This document shows positions 17,493 through 25,520 of a stretch of DNA of 64,000 nucleotides, piece after piece (position 1 is the first letter of the stretch; every line of letters starts with the position of its first letter). Origin of the DNA: Actinomycetota bacterium (GTDB lineage Bacteria > Actinomycetota > Thermoleophilia > Gaiellales > Gaiellaceae); NCBI GenBank assembly GCA_005884575.1, contig VAWW01000008.1, positions 96,975 to 160,974 of the forward strand, given 5' to 3'. The position numbers and the translations under genes are program-made. The notes beneath the pieces were generated by a model that searched no databases, was not told where the DNA came from, and saw nothing but the letters and a program-made list of their open reading frames with translations.

Positions 17493-19076
17493 CTATTCTG
17501 CCGAGAGCAGCAACGGGTAGTGAGGCTGCCCTCCCGCCTGGACATCGAGCTCGACCTCCGGATGCCGTTTGGCAATGCGCTCCAGCAAGGCGTCTAGCTG
17601 CGGCTGCTCGTCGCCTGTGAGCAGTGTCAGGACGCCGCGGGGCCCGGCCAAGAGGCGTTCGACGACGGCGCCCGCAACCTCGTCGAAATCGTCGCCGCCT
17701 GCGACCGCCTCGCCGTCGGCGAGTCCGAGCCAGGCGCCCTTGCGAATCGCGACGCCGTTCATCTCGACGTCGCGCGACGCAACCGTCACCTCGCCCGTGG
17801 AGACCGCCTCGACGGCCTCGCGCATTTCGGCGGCGTTCTCCGCCGCACTTCGCTCGGTGTCGAAGGGGACCATCGCGGCGAGACCGGCGGGGATCGAGTC
17901 CGCGGCGATGACCTCGACCGGCTTGGACGCGAGGCCGGCGGCCTGCTCGGCGGCGAGGATCACGTTCGAGTTGTTCGGGAGCAGCAGCACCTCGTCGCCG
18001 TCGACGGACTCGATCGCGGCGAGCAGGTCGGCCGTCGATGGGTTCATCGTCTGGCCGCCCTCGACGATCTTCGCCGCACCGAGGCTCTGGAAGAGCCGGC
18101 GGTTTCCGTCGCCGACGACCACCGCGACTACGCCTGTGCGCGGCCGGTCGGCGAGCGCGACGAGCAAGCGTCCCTCGCGCCGCTGCGCCTGCTCGTGCAC
18201 GTTCGCGATCTCGACACGGTCGATCGTGCCCGCGGCAGTGCCGAGCGAGAGCGCTTTGCCGGGGTCGTCGGTGTGCACGTGCACCTTCAGCGCGGTCGCG
18301 TCGCCGACGACGAGCAGCGAGTCGCCGAGCCGCTCGAGCTCCTCCTCGAGCGCGTCCCGGTCGAGCGACTCGCCCTCGACGAGGAAAACGGTGCAGTAGC
18401 GGTAGAGCGACTGCTCCTGATGGATCGCGTCGACGCCGACGGCCTCGAGCGCGGCTGGAGCCTCCGGGATCTCCTCGCCCGTCGCGCCGGCCGCGAGACC
18501 GCGCACGAGCTCGAGAAGTCCCGCGCCGCCCGCATCGACGACGCCGGCCTCGCGCAGCACGTCGAGCTGCTGCGGCGTGCGCGCGACCGCGGCCTCGCCG
18601 CGCGGCACGAGCGAGAGCAACACGTCCCGGACCTCCGCGCCGCTGCGGCTCTCCGCCTCTTCCGCGAGCTCGCGGATCACCGACAGCATCGTCCCCTCGA
18701 CGGGACGCCGCACCGCGCGGTATGCGGCGTCGGACGCCGACCTCAGCGCCGAGGCCACCGTGCGCGCGTCGATCCGCTCGGCCTCGCCGAGCGCCTCGGC
18801 GGCGCCGCGCACGATCTGCGAGAGGATCACACCGGAGTTTCCGCGCGCGCCCATCAGCGCGCCGCGCGTCACGTCGCGTGCGATCGCAACGCGCTCCTCG
18901 GCCTCCGACTCCGAGAGCGAGTCGCGCAGCGAGCGGACGGTCAGGGTCAGATTCGTTCCCGTGTCGCCGTCGGGGACCGGATAGACGTTCAGGTCGTCGA
19001 TCCGCTGCCGCGAGGCCTCGAGCGACGCGAGCGACGCGTCGACCCACCCGCGGACGGCGTCGAGGTCGGGCGTCAT
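17493..19076 (-). CDS. DAK2-domain fatty-acid kinase subunit (FakA-like)
   Basis: 527 residues. The N-terminal DAK2 domain has DGDTGTNLTLT (residues 36-46, metal/ATP site), RGALMGARGNSGVILSQ and PVEGTMLSVIRE; the C-terminal DegV-like domain includes LPNNSNVILAAEQAA. FakA phosphorylates fatty acids held by FakB/DegV to give acyl-phosphate, the same product as PlsX. The ATG at 19074-19076 overlaps the Asp23 gene stop as ATGA and gives the standard N-terminus. Confidence 0.93.
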   Translation of the reverse strand: MTPDLDAVRGWVDASLASLEASRQRIDDLNVYPVPDGDTGTNLTLTVRSLRDSLSESEAEERVAIARDVTRGALMGARGNSGVILSQIVRGAAEALGEAERIDARTVASALRSASDAAYRAVRRPVEGTMLSVIRELAEEAESRSGAEVRDVLLSLVPRGEAAVARTPQQLDVLREAGVVDAGGAGLLELVRGLAAGATGEEIPEAPAALEAVGVDAIHQEQSLYRYCTVFLVEGESLDRDALEEELERLGDSLLVVGDATALKVHVHTDDPGKALSLGTAAGTIDRVEIANVHEQAQRREGRLLVALADRPRTGVVAVVVGDGNRRLFQSLGAAKIVEGGQTMNPSTADLLAAIESVDGDEVLLLPNNSNVILAAEQAAGLASKPVEVIAADSIPAGLAAMVPFDTERSAAENAAEMREAVEAVSTGEVTVASRDVEMNGVAIRKGAWLGLADGEAVAGGDDFDEVAGAVVERLLAGPRGVLTLLTGDEQPQLDALLERIAKRHPEVELDVQAGGQPHYPLLLSAE

Positions 19077-19486
19077 GCGGAGCGCCGTACGTCCTGGATG
19101 TGCACCTCGACTGCCGCGACCGGCAGGCCGGTCAGCCGCTCGACCTCGTAGGCGACACGGGAGCGGACGGTCGCGGCGACCTCTGCGAGGTTGAGCCCGT
19201 ACTCGACGACGACATAGAGGCCGATCGTCACGCTCCCGTCGTCCTCGGCGCCGAGGCTGATCCCCTGCGACTCGCGGCCGCGAGCGAGCAGCCGGCCGAC
19301 GCGGCCGCGGGCCGACATCCCGACGACGCCGTAGCACTCGGCCGCCGTCTGGCCGACGATGCGCGCGATCGCGTCGCCGGAGATCGTGATGCGACCGAGC
19401 GGGGACGAGAGCGCGTGGCCTGGCTCCACGACCGAATTAGACCAGCGGCGCGGACGGACGGTTGCGGCCGCGTCCCCTCCGGCCAT
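19073..19486 (-). CDS. Asp23/Gls24-family protein
   Basis: 137 residues if the ATG at 19484-19486 is used; the family core starts at about residue 30 (LSSPLGRITISGDAIARIVGQTA) and GTG at V38 or nearby is an equally good start. Core features GVVGMSARG, GLYVVVEYGLNLAEVA and VNVHIQDVR-like end are visible. Asp23 proteins are envelope-stress factors that very often precede fakA, as here. Confidence 0.88.
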   Translation of the reverse strand: MAGGDAAATVRPRRWSNSVVEPGHALSSPLGRITISGDAIARIVGQTAAECYGVVGMSARGRVGRLLARGRESQGISLGAEDDGSVTIGLYVVVEYGLNLAEVAATVRSRVAYEVERLTGLPVAAVEVHIQDVRRSA

Positions 19487-19559
19487 GCCACGTGCCCTGG
19501 CACCGGGCGTGGTCTGTTCGGGCGAGGCCGAAACGGCCGTGTCCGGCTGCTTGTCAAGA

Positions 19560-19580
19560 TGGCCGCGATGGACGCGGCCA
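19560..19580 (-). terminator. Hairpin just after rpmB
   Basis: TGGCCGCG and CGCGGCCA form a perfect 8-base stem with a 5-base loop, two bases past the rpmB stop. On the minus strand it is followed by TCTTG rather than a long U tract, so termination efficiency is uncertain. The following TTGACA (minus strand of 19552-19557) could be a -35 box for the Asp23-fakA unit. Confidence 0.5.
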
Positions 19581-19582
19581 GA

Positions 19583-19774
19583 TTAGACGGCCTTCTGGAC
19601 CTTGCCGGCCTTGAGGCAGCGCGTGCAGATGTACGCGCGGACGGCCTTGCCGTTGAGGATCACGCGGACGCGCTGGAGGTTCGGATCGAAGCGCCGCCGG
19701 GTGGCGACCATCGAATGGCTCCGGTTGTTCCCGAAGCTCGGCTTCTTCCCGCAGACTGCGCAGACCTTGGACAT
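19583..19774 (-). CDS. rpmB: 50S ribosomal protein L28
   Basis: 63-residue basic protein starting [20 protein letters not shown], with CAVC near the start and CTRC near residue 53, the zinc-binding form of L28. The motif [18 protein letters not shown] is typical. A longer open frame upstream does not belong. A terminator-like hairpin follows the stop. Confidence 0.96.
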   Translation of the reverse strand: MSKVCAVCGKKPSFGNNRSHSMVATRRRFDPNLQRVRVILNGKAVRAYICTRCLKAGKVQKAV

Positions 19775-19796
19775 CGGCCCGGCAGTGTAGCGGAAC

Positions 19797-20420
19797 TCAG
19801 CGGGCGGCCTGCTGCGCCGACGCGCGCAGTTGCGCGAAGACATCGGCCATCTCGAGCGCCGTGCGAACCGCCTCCGCGCCCTTGTCGATCCGCGCGCCCG
19901 CTTGCTCGAGGTTGTCGACCGTGAGGACGCCGAACGCGACCGGGACGCCCGTCTCCAGCGCCGCCAGCTGGAGCCCGCTCGCGGCCTCGCCCGCGACGTA
20001 GTCGAAATGCGCCGTCTCGCCGCGGATCACGCACCCGAGCGCGACGATGCACGAGAAGCGGCGCGTCTTCGCAAGCGCCATCGCGCCGAGCGGCAGCTCG
20101 AATGCGCCGGGCACCGGCATCACCGTGATCGAGCCGCGCGCGACTCCGGCCCGATCGAGCTCGCCGAGCGCCGACTCGAGCAGCCGGTTCGTCACGTCGC
20201 CGTTGAACCGGGACGCCACGATCGCGACGCCGCGACGCCCGCCCGACGGCGAGCCCTCGAGCACGGCGACGCCGTCCGGAATCTCGAGGTCGCCTGGCGC
20301 GTGCCCGGCCGTCCGCAGCTGCGGCAGCGACTCCTCAGCCTCCGACGCGTCCTCGGCCTCGCGCTCCTCGTCCTCCTCGACGTCGGGATCCTCTTCCGTC
20401 TCGCCCGGCCATGTGCTCAT
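19797..20420 (-). CDS. ribH: 6,7-dimethyl-8-ribityllumazine synthase
   Basis: Penultimate step of riboflavin synthesis. The core runs from about residue 65: [37 protein letters not shown] (49-58-type substrate loop), [23 protein letters not shown] and [12 protein letters not shown]. Starting at ATG 20418-20420 gives a 60-residue acidic extension ([19 protein letters not shown]), not part of the usual enzyme. The ATG overlaps the stop of a 34-codon leader ORF and lies in the arm of a perfect hairpin. Last gene of the riboflavin operon. Confidence 0.94.
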   Translation of the reverse strand: MSTWPGETEEDPDVEEDEEREAEDASEAEESLPQLRTAGHAPGDLEIPDGVAVLEGSPSGGRRGVAIVASRFNGDVTNRLLESALGELDRAGVARGSITVMPVPGAFELPLGAMALAKTRRFSCIVALGCVIRGETAHFDYVAGEAASGLQLAALETGVPVAFGVLTVDNLEQAGARIDKGAEAVRTALEMADVFAQLRASAQQAAR

Positions 20421-20440
20421 CGGGCGACCTGCCCGATGAG
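20416..20440 (-). promoter_or_regulatory. ribH: Hairpin enclosing the ribH start codon
   Basis: CTCATCGGGC (20416-20425) and GCCCGATGAG (20431-20440) are a perfect 10-base inverted repeat with a 5-base loop. In the mRNA one arm contains the ribH AUG and the loop contains the only SD-like AGG. Folding would hide the start, so this may control translation. Confidence 0.55.
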
Positions 20441-20521
20441 CGGGCGAGGGGAGCCACTGCCGGGGGAACCGGGAGGTTCCCCCGCCCAACCTTCGAAGAA
20501 GGGGGCGCGTGGGCGAGACAT
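20417..20521 (-). CDS. Putative 34-aa leader peptide before ribH
   Basis: ATG at 20519-20521 is preceded by GAGGG at good spacing, and the frame (MSRPRAPFFEGWAGEPPGSP ...) ends in TGA that overlaps the ribH ATG (ATGA). Translation through it would open both hairpins in the ribH leader. Could be a real regulatory ORF or a chance frame. Confidence 0.35.
   Translation of the reverse strand: MSRPRAPFFEGWAGEPPGSPGSGSPRPLIGQVAR
20461..20484 (-). promoter_or_regulatory. Perfect hairpin in the ribBA-ribH spacer
   Basis: CGGGGGAACC and GGTTCCCCCG pair perfectly over 10 bases with a 4-base loop. It lies within the leader ORF, upstream of the start-codon hairpin. It has no U-run after it. Confidence 0.5.
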
Positions 20522-20559
20522 GGTTTCCCTCACGGGAGCGAGCCGAAGGCGAGCGACGC

Positions 20560-21840
20560 TCACGGCTCGGCTCCCTCGTAGAGCTTCGGGTCGAACCGGA
20601 CGTGCTGGTGGTGGAGCCGGAGCGCGTGCCCGAGCTTGTCGCGCTTCGCCTCGAGGTAGCGCGCGTTCTCGGCGTTCGCCGGCACCTCGATCGGCACCTG
20701 CTCCACGACCCGGAGGCCGAAGCCCTCGATCCCGGCGATCTTGCGCGGGTTGTTCGTGAGAATGCGGATCGTCGTCAACCCGAGCTCCGAGAGGATCTGC
20801 GAGCCGATCCCGTAGTCGCGCGCGTCCGGCGGGAAGCCGAGCTCGACGTTTGCCTCGACGGTGTCGCGTCCCTGCTCCTGCAGCTCGTACGCCTTCAGCT
20901 TGTTCAGCAGGCCGATCCCGCGGCCCTCCTGCGCCATGTAGAGGAGGACGCCCTTCCCTGCCTCCTCGATCCGCGCCAGCGCGACCTCGAGCTGGTCGCC
21001 GCAGTCACAGCGCAACGAATGGAAGACGTCGCCCGTCAGGCACTCGGAGTGGACGCGGACGAGCACGTTCTGCTTTCCGGACACGTCGCCCTTGACGAGT
21101 GCGACGTGGTGCTTGCCCGTCAGCGTCTCGCGGAACGCGACCGCGGTGAACTCGCCGTACGCGGTCGGCATCCGCACGGACGTCTCCCGCTCGACGAGCT
21201 TCTCGTGCCGACGCCTGTACTCGATCAGGTCGGCGACCGTGACGAGCTTGATCCCGTGCTTGCGACAGAACGGGATCAGATCGGGCACGCGCGCCATCGA
21301 GCCGTCCTCGTTCATCACCTCGCAGACGACGCCGGCGGGGATCAGGCCCGCGAGCCGCGCGAGATCGACGGCGGTCTCGGAGTGGCCGACGCGCTCGAGC
21401 ACGCCGCCGCGGCGTGCGCGCAAGGGAAAGATGTGGCCCGGCTGGACGAGGTCGCGCGGACCTTTCGACGGGTCGATCGCGACCTGCACCGTGTGCGAGC
21501 GGTCGTGCGCGGAGATGCCGGTGGTGATCCCCTCGCGTGCCTCGATCGTGACGGTGAACGCGGTCCCGTGCGGCGCCTCGTTGTTCTCGGTCATCATCCG
21601 CAACCCCAGCTCGTCGCAGCGCTCCTCGGTCAGGCAGAGGCAGATGAGCCCGCGGCCTTCCTTCGCCATGAAGTTGATCGCCTCGGGCGTCGCGAACTGC
21701 GCCGCGATCGTCAGGTCGCCCTCGTTCTCGCGGTCGGCGGCGTCGACGACGACGACCATCTTCCCGGCGCGGATGTCGTCGATCGCCTCCTCGACGGTCG
21801 CAAACGGGCTCTTTTCGACGGCTGCGAGCTCCGGGCTCAT
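20560..21840 (-). CDS. ribBA: Bifunctional DHBP synthase / GTP cyclohydrolase II
   Basis: 426 residues. The RibB half has DRENEGDL at residues 36-43 and PGHIFPLRARRGGVLERVGHSE; it makes dihydroxybutanone phosphate from ribulose-5-phosphate. The RibA half has the zinc cysteines in HSECLTGDVFHSLRCDCGDQL-like sequence, then AQEGRGIGLLNKLKAY; it opens GTP. Together they supply both riboflavin precursors. ATGA overlap with ribE. Confidence 0.97.
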   Translation of the reverse strand: MSPELAAVEKSPFATVEEAIDDIRAGKMVVVVDAADRENEGDLTIAAQFATPEAINFMAKEGRGLICLCLTEERCDELGLRMMTENNEAPHGTAFTVTIEAREGITTGISAHDRSHTVQVAIDPSKGPRDLVQPGHIFPLRARRGGVLERVGHSETAVDLARLAGLIPAGVVCEVMNEDGSMARVPDLIPFCRKHGIKLVTVADLIEYRRRHEKLVERETSVRMPTAYGEFTAVAFRETLTGKHHVALVKGDVSGKQNVLVRVHSECLTGDVFHSLRCDCGDQLEVALARIEEAGKGVLLYMAQEGRGIGLLNKLKAYELQEQGRDTVEANVELGFPPDARDYGIGSQILSELGLTTIRILTNNPRKIAGIEGFGLRVVEQVPIEVPANAENARYLEAKRDKLGHALRLHHQHVRFDPKLYEGAEP

Positions 21841-22430
21841 CGACGCATGGTAACGAGACGCTCGACGTACTTGGCCAGCACGTCCACCTCGAGGTTGGTC
21901 TCGTCGCCCGTCTCGAGGTCGCCGAGGGTCGTTTCCGCGAGCGTATGCGGGATCAGGGCGACCGCGAAGCCGGCGTCGTCCAGCGCGGCAACAGTCAGGG
22001 AGACGCCGTCGACGGCGATCGACCCCTTCTCGACCGTGTAGCGGAGGAGATCGGGGCTCGCGTCGATCCAGATCCGGCGGCCGTCGCCCTCCGGCTCGAC
22101 CGAGCGGACGCGGGCGAGGCCGTCGACGTGGCCCTGCATCACGTGCCCGCCGAGCGGATCGCCGGCGCGCAGAGCGGGTTCCACGTTGACGGGCGCCCCG
22201 GGCGCGAGCCGGCCCAGCGATGTGCGCGCGAGCGTCTCGGGGACGGCGTCGAACGCGAGCGTCCCGTTTCCCGCCTCGACGGCGGTCAGGCAGACGCCGT
22301 TGACGGCGACGGAGTCGCCGACCGAGACGGCGGGAGCGGTGGCGGGCGCCTCGACCGTCAGGCGGACGCGCTGCGCACCGCCGTCGACGGCGGCGACGCG
22401 GCCGCGCTCCCTGACGATCCCGGTGAACAC
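21837..22430 (-). CDS. ribE: Riboflavin synthase alpha chain
   Basis: 197 residues made of two lumazine-binding repeats: MFTGIVRERGRVAAV with SVAVNGVCLTAVE in the first and GHVMQGHVDGLARV with SIAVDGVSLTVA in the second. It dismutates two lumazine molecules to riboflavin. The FTGI start and length are standard. Confidence 0.96.
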   Translation of the reverse strand: MFTGIVRERGRVAAVDGGAQRVRLTVEAPATAPAVSVGDSVAVNGVCLTAVEAGNGTLAFDAVPETLARTSLGRLAPGAPVNVEPALRAGDPLGGHVMQGHVDGLARVRSVEPEGDGRRIWIDASPDLLRYTVEKGSIAVDGVSLTVAALDDAGFAVALIPHTLAETTLGDLETGDETNLEVDVLAKYVERLVTMRR

Positions 22431-22440
22431 ACGGTCAAGG

Positions 22441-22671
22441 CTAGCCCAGGGCGAGGGCTTCCAGCGTCTCGCGGACGGCGACCTCGAGCTCGCCTCGCGG
22501 CGCGCCGTTGCGCAGCGCGACGAGCAGCTCGTCGACGGCCTCGGCCTGGTCAGCCGTGAGCTCGCCGGTGCCGATCGCGGCTACCTCGTCGCGCAGCTCG
22601 CCGTCGTCGACGTGCCTCGCGAGCCAGCGCGAGAGGACATTGACGATCTCGTCGTCAGGGCTCGTGGACAT
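22441..22671 (-). CDS. Small acidic hypothetical protein in the riboflavin operon
   Basis: 76 residues, MSTSPDDEIVNVLSRWLARH with an all-helical profile and no motif I can name. The ATG lies inside the 3' end of ribD (17-base overlap) and the stop is 10 bases before ribE, so it is translated as part of the operon. A role in regulation or complex assembly is only guesswork. Confidence 0.65.
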   Translation of the reverse strand: MSTSPDDEIVNVLSRWLARHVDDGELRDEVAAIGTGELTADQAEAVDELLVALRNGAPRGELEVAVRETLEALALG

Positions 22672-23596
22672 AGGCGCTGAGGAGCACGTCTTCGCCGATC
22701 GGCCGCGCCTCCAAACGGGAGAGCGGGCGCGAGGCGGCGAGGTCGCCGAGGAACCGCGGGCCGGAGCCGGAGAGCGTCGGCGCGACGAAGAGCAGCAGCT
22801 TGTCGACGAGGTCGGCCTCGAGGAACGCCGTCGCGAGCGTCGGCCCGCCCTCGAGCAGCAGCGTCTGCACGCCGTCGGCGGCGAGCGCGTGCAGCTCGTC
22901 CTCGAGCTGTCCGCTCCGGAGCTCGAGCTCCGAGCCTGCGGGGAGCGGGCCGCGTCCGAACGCGAGCCGCCGCGGTTGCCGCAGCGCCTCGACGCCGCGT
23001 GCGTCCAGCCGCGGATCGTCCGCACGCACAGTGCCCATCCCGACGGCGACGGCGTCCGCGTCGGCGCGCAGTTCGTGTACATGGCGCCGCGACTTCTCGC
23101 CGCTGATCCAGCGCGAGCCGGGAACGGTCACGCGGCCGTCGAGCGTGACCGCCGCCTTGTACGCGACGAACGGCCGGCCGAGCCTGACCCATGTGCGCCA
23201 GCCTTCGTTCTGCCGGCGCGCCTCGAATGAGTCGACGAGCTCGACGTCGATCCCGGCCTCGCGCAGCCGTGCTATGCCGCGCCCGTCGACCTTGGGATTC
23301 GGATCGCCGGACCCGACGACGACGCGCGCGACGCCCGCAGCAACGACCGCGTCGGCGCACGGCGGCGTTCGCCCGTGATGCGAGCACGGCTCGAGCGTCA
23401 CGTAGAGCGTCGCGCCGCGCGCACGTCCGCCGGCCTGCGCCAGCGCCTTCGTCTCCGCGTGGTCGACCTCGTCGTACTCGTACCAGCCCTCGCCGACGGT
23501 CTCGCCGTCGCGCACGACGACGGCGCCGACGAGCGGATGGTCTCCGACCTTGCCCCGGCCTCTCTCCGCGAGAGCGAGGGCTCGTTCCAGGCTCAT
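22655..23596 (-). CDS. ribD: Riboflavin-specific deaminase/reductase
   Basis: 313 residues. The deaminase domain has zinc ligands H46 and the E48 of HAE, then PCSHHGRTPPC at 70-80 (C71, C80). The reductase domain (from about 150) has VTLDGRVTVPGSRWISG, and ends with LLLEGGPTLATAFLEADLVDKLLLF. It carries out steps two and three of flavin synthesis. Its ATG overlaps the rpe stop (ATGA). Confidence 0.96.
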   Translation of the reverse strand: MSLERALALAERGRGKVGDHPLVGAVVVRDGETVGEGWYEYDEVDHAETKALAQAGGRARGATLYVTLEPCSHHGRTPPCADAVVAAGVARVVVGSGDPNPKVDGRGIARLREAGIDVELVDSFEARRQNEGWRTWVRLGRPFVAYKAAVTLDGRVTVPGSRWISGEKSRRHVHELRADADAVAVGMGTVRADDPRLDARGVEALRQPRRLAFGRGPLPAGSELELRSGQLEDELHALAADGVQTLLLEGGPTLATAFLEADLVDKLLLFVAPTLSGSGPRFLGDLAASRPLSRLEARPIGEDVLLSAYVHEP

Positions 23597-24270
23597 GCCA
23601 GTGCTTGTACCAAGCGGCGGTACGAGCGCGGAAGATCTTCCCCCCCGAAGATCGACGTGCCGGCGACGATCAGGGACGCGCCGGCGTCGTAGACGGCGCG
23701 CACGTTGTCGTTGTCGATGCCGCCGTCGACCTGCACGTAGACGTTCTCCGGCAGCGCCGCGCGGAGTTGCCGGATCCGCTCGAGCGCCTCGGGCATGAAC
23801 TCCTGACCGGAGTAGCCGGGGTGGATGCTCATGCAGAGCACGAAGTCGACGCCGTATGCGACCTGGACGACCGCGTCGACGCCCGTCTCGGGATTGAACG
23901 CGAGCCCGACCTCGAGCCCGTGCTCCCGCGCCGCAGCAATCGTCGCCGGCACGTCCTCGACCGCCTCGTAGTGGAACGTGACGCTGTCGCCACCGGCCGC
24001 CGCGATCTGCGGGAAGTGCCGCACCGGGTTGTCGACCATCAGGTGGCAGTCGAACACACCCTTCATCCCGTGCACGAGGTCGGCGACGGACTGCAGCACG
24101 ATCGGTCCCATCGTGATCGGCTCGACGAAGTGCCCGTCGCCGACGTCGAAGTGGAAGACGCGAGCGCCGGTCCGCAGCAGGACGTCCAGCTGCTCGCCCA
24201 AGCGTGAGAAGTCAGCCGCGTATATCGACGGTTCGATCTCGACCGTTCGGATCCAATCTCGCCAGCCCAT
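23593..24270 (-). CDS. rpe: Ribulose-phosphate 3-epimerase
   Basis: 225 residues beginning MGWRDWIRTVEIEPSIYAADFSRL. Metal ligands are present in HFDVGDGHFV (family usually HxDVMDGHF, so M is G here), HLMVDNP and MSIHPGYSGQ, with VDGGIDND near the end. It provides ribulose-5-phosphate, the substrate of RibBA, and is co-transcribed with ribD. The frame continues upstream but ATG 24268-24270 gives the family start. Confidence 0.95.
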   Translation of the reverse strand: MGWRDWIRTVEIEPSIYAADFSRLGEQLDVLLRTGARVFHFDVGDGHFVEPITMGPIVLQSVADLVHGMKGVFDCHLMVDNPVRHFPQIAAAGGDSVTFHYEAVEDVPATIAAAREHGLEVGLAFNPETGVDAVVQVAYGVDFVLCMSIHPGYSGQEFMPEALERIRQLRAALPENVYVQVDGGIDNDNVRAVYDAGASLIVAGTSIFGGEDLPRSYRRLVQALA

Positions 24271-24311
24271 TACCGCAGTTCGATGGTAAGTCGTCTGGCG
24301 GCCGGATTCGA

Positions 24312-25520
24312 TCAATCCCTCACGAGGTTCGCTATGAAAAAGCCCGTAGTTCCATGGATGTCCGGACGGGTGAGCAGGAATTCCGGCCGCTTGGGATGGC
24401 GGAATTTCGGCCATTCGTCGCCCAGCGGCAGAACCCGCAGGCCCGACGCGTCGACGACGGCCTCGTTCTCGTCGGCGTTGAGCGTGCAGACGGAGTAGAC
24501 GATCGTCCCGCCGGGCCTAACGCGCTCGGCGGCGGCGCGGAGCAGGCCGAGCTGGAGCTCGGGCAGCGGACGGGCGCGCCAACGGAGGTCGGGGCGGCCC
24601 GCGAGGACGCCGAGGCCCGAGCACGGGGCGTCGATAAGCGCGCGGTCGTAGCCGGTCAGCTCGGGCGGCAGCGCGAGCCCGTCCGCCTCGACGACCGTGA
24701 CGTTCAGCGCACCGAGCCGCAGGACGTTCTCCTGCAACTCGCGCGCGCGGCCGTCGTCGAGCTCGACCGCCGTCACCTCGCCGGCGAGCATCGTCGCCTT
24801 GCCGCCGGGCGCGGCGCAGAGGTCGAGCACGCGCTCGCCCTGACGCGACCCCACTACGAGCCCGGCGAGTTGCGAGCCGCGGCTCTGCGGCCAGATCCGT
24901 CCTTCGTCGACCGCGACCTCGTCGACCCTGTCGACGCGGTACGCGCCCGGGATGTCGGTCGGCTCGCCCGGTGGGTCGCCTCCGATCAGGCGCACAACCG
25001 TCTCCTGCGGCTCGTTGTGCGCGCGCATCAGGTCGAGCGCCTGCTCCTCGCCGAAGTCGCGGCGCCAGACGTCCCAGATCCAGTCCGGGTACGAATGCTT
25101 GAGCGGCCCCTCCGGAAGCGCGGCGAGCAGCGGACCGATGCCCTCCTGCAGGCGGCGCATGATCGCGTTCGTGAACGGGACCGCGCGTTGCAGCCGCGCA
25201 TCGCGGACGAGCTCGACCGCTTCGTAGACCGCAGCGTGCGGGGCGACCTCGGTGAAGCCGAGCTGGTACGCGCCGAGCCGCAGCGACGCGCGCACCGGCG
25301 GGTCGAGCTTGCGGACGGGCCGGCGGCCGAGCGTCTCGATCGCATGGTCGAGCGTGCGCGCGCGCTGCACGGTGCCGTACGCGAGCCGTTGCGCGAGCGC
25401 GCGGTCGCGACGGTCGAGCGACGCCGCGGCGGTGCGAAACGCGCGGTCCGTGTACGCGTCGTCCTGGAAGACGCGCATCACCGTCTCGTACGCCGCGCGC
25501 CGCGCGGGCGCGACGCTCAC
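24312..25520 (-). CDS. rsmB: 16S rRNA (cytosine967-C5)-methyltransferase
   Basis: 402 residues, with an N-terminal NusB-like domain (AAYETVMRVFQDDAYTDRAF ... YQLGFTEVAPHAAVYEAVEL) and a C-terminal methyltransferase: DLCAAPGGKATML, DAPCSGLGVL and SVCTLNADENE holding the two catalytic cysteines. The start is GTG at 25518-25520, overlapping the fmt stop as GTGA. The larger open frame upstream of it is spurious. Neighbour of fmt and def, a conserved trio. Confidence 0.95.
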   Translation of the reverse strand: MSVAPARRAAYETVMRVFQDDAYTDRAFRTAAASLDRRDRALAQRLAYGTVQRARTLDHAIETLGRRPVRKLDPPVRASLRLGAYQLGFTEVAPHAAVYEAVELVRDARLQRAVPFTNAIMRRLQEGIGPLLAALPEGPLKHSYPDWIWDVWRRDFGEEQALDLMRAHNEPQETVVRLIGGDPPGEPTDIPGAYRVDRVDEVAVDEGRIWPQSRGSQLAGLVVGSRQGERVLDLCAAPGGKATMLAGEVTAVELDDGRARELQENVLRLGALNVTVVEADGLALPPELTGYDRALIDAPCSGLGVLAGRPDLRWRARPLPELQLGLLRAAAERVRPGGTIVYSVCTLNADENEAVVDASGLRVLPLGDEWPKFRHPKRPEFLLTRPDIHGTTGFFIANLVRD

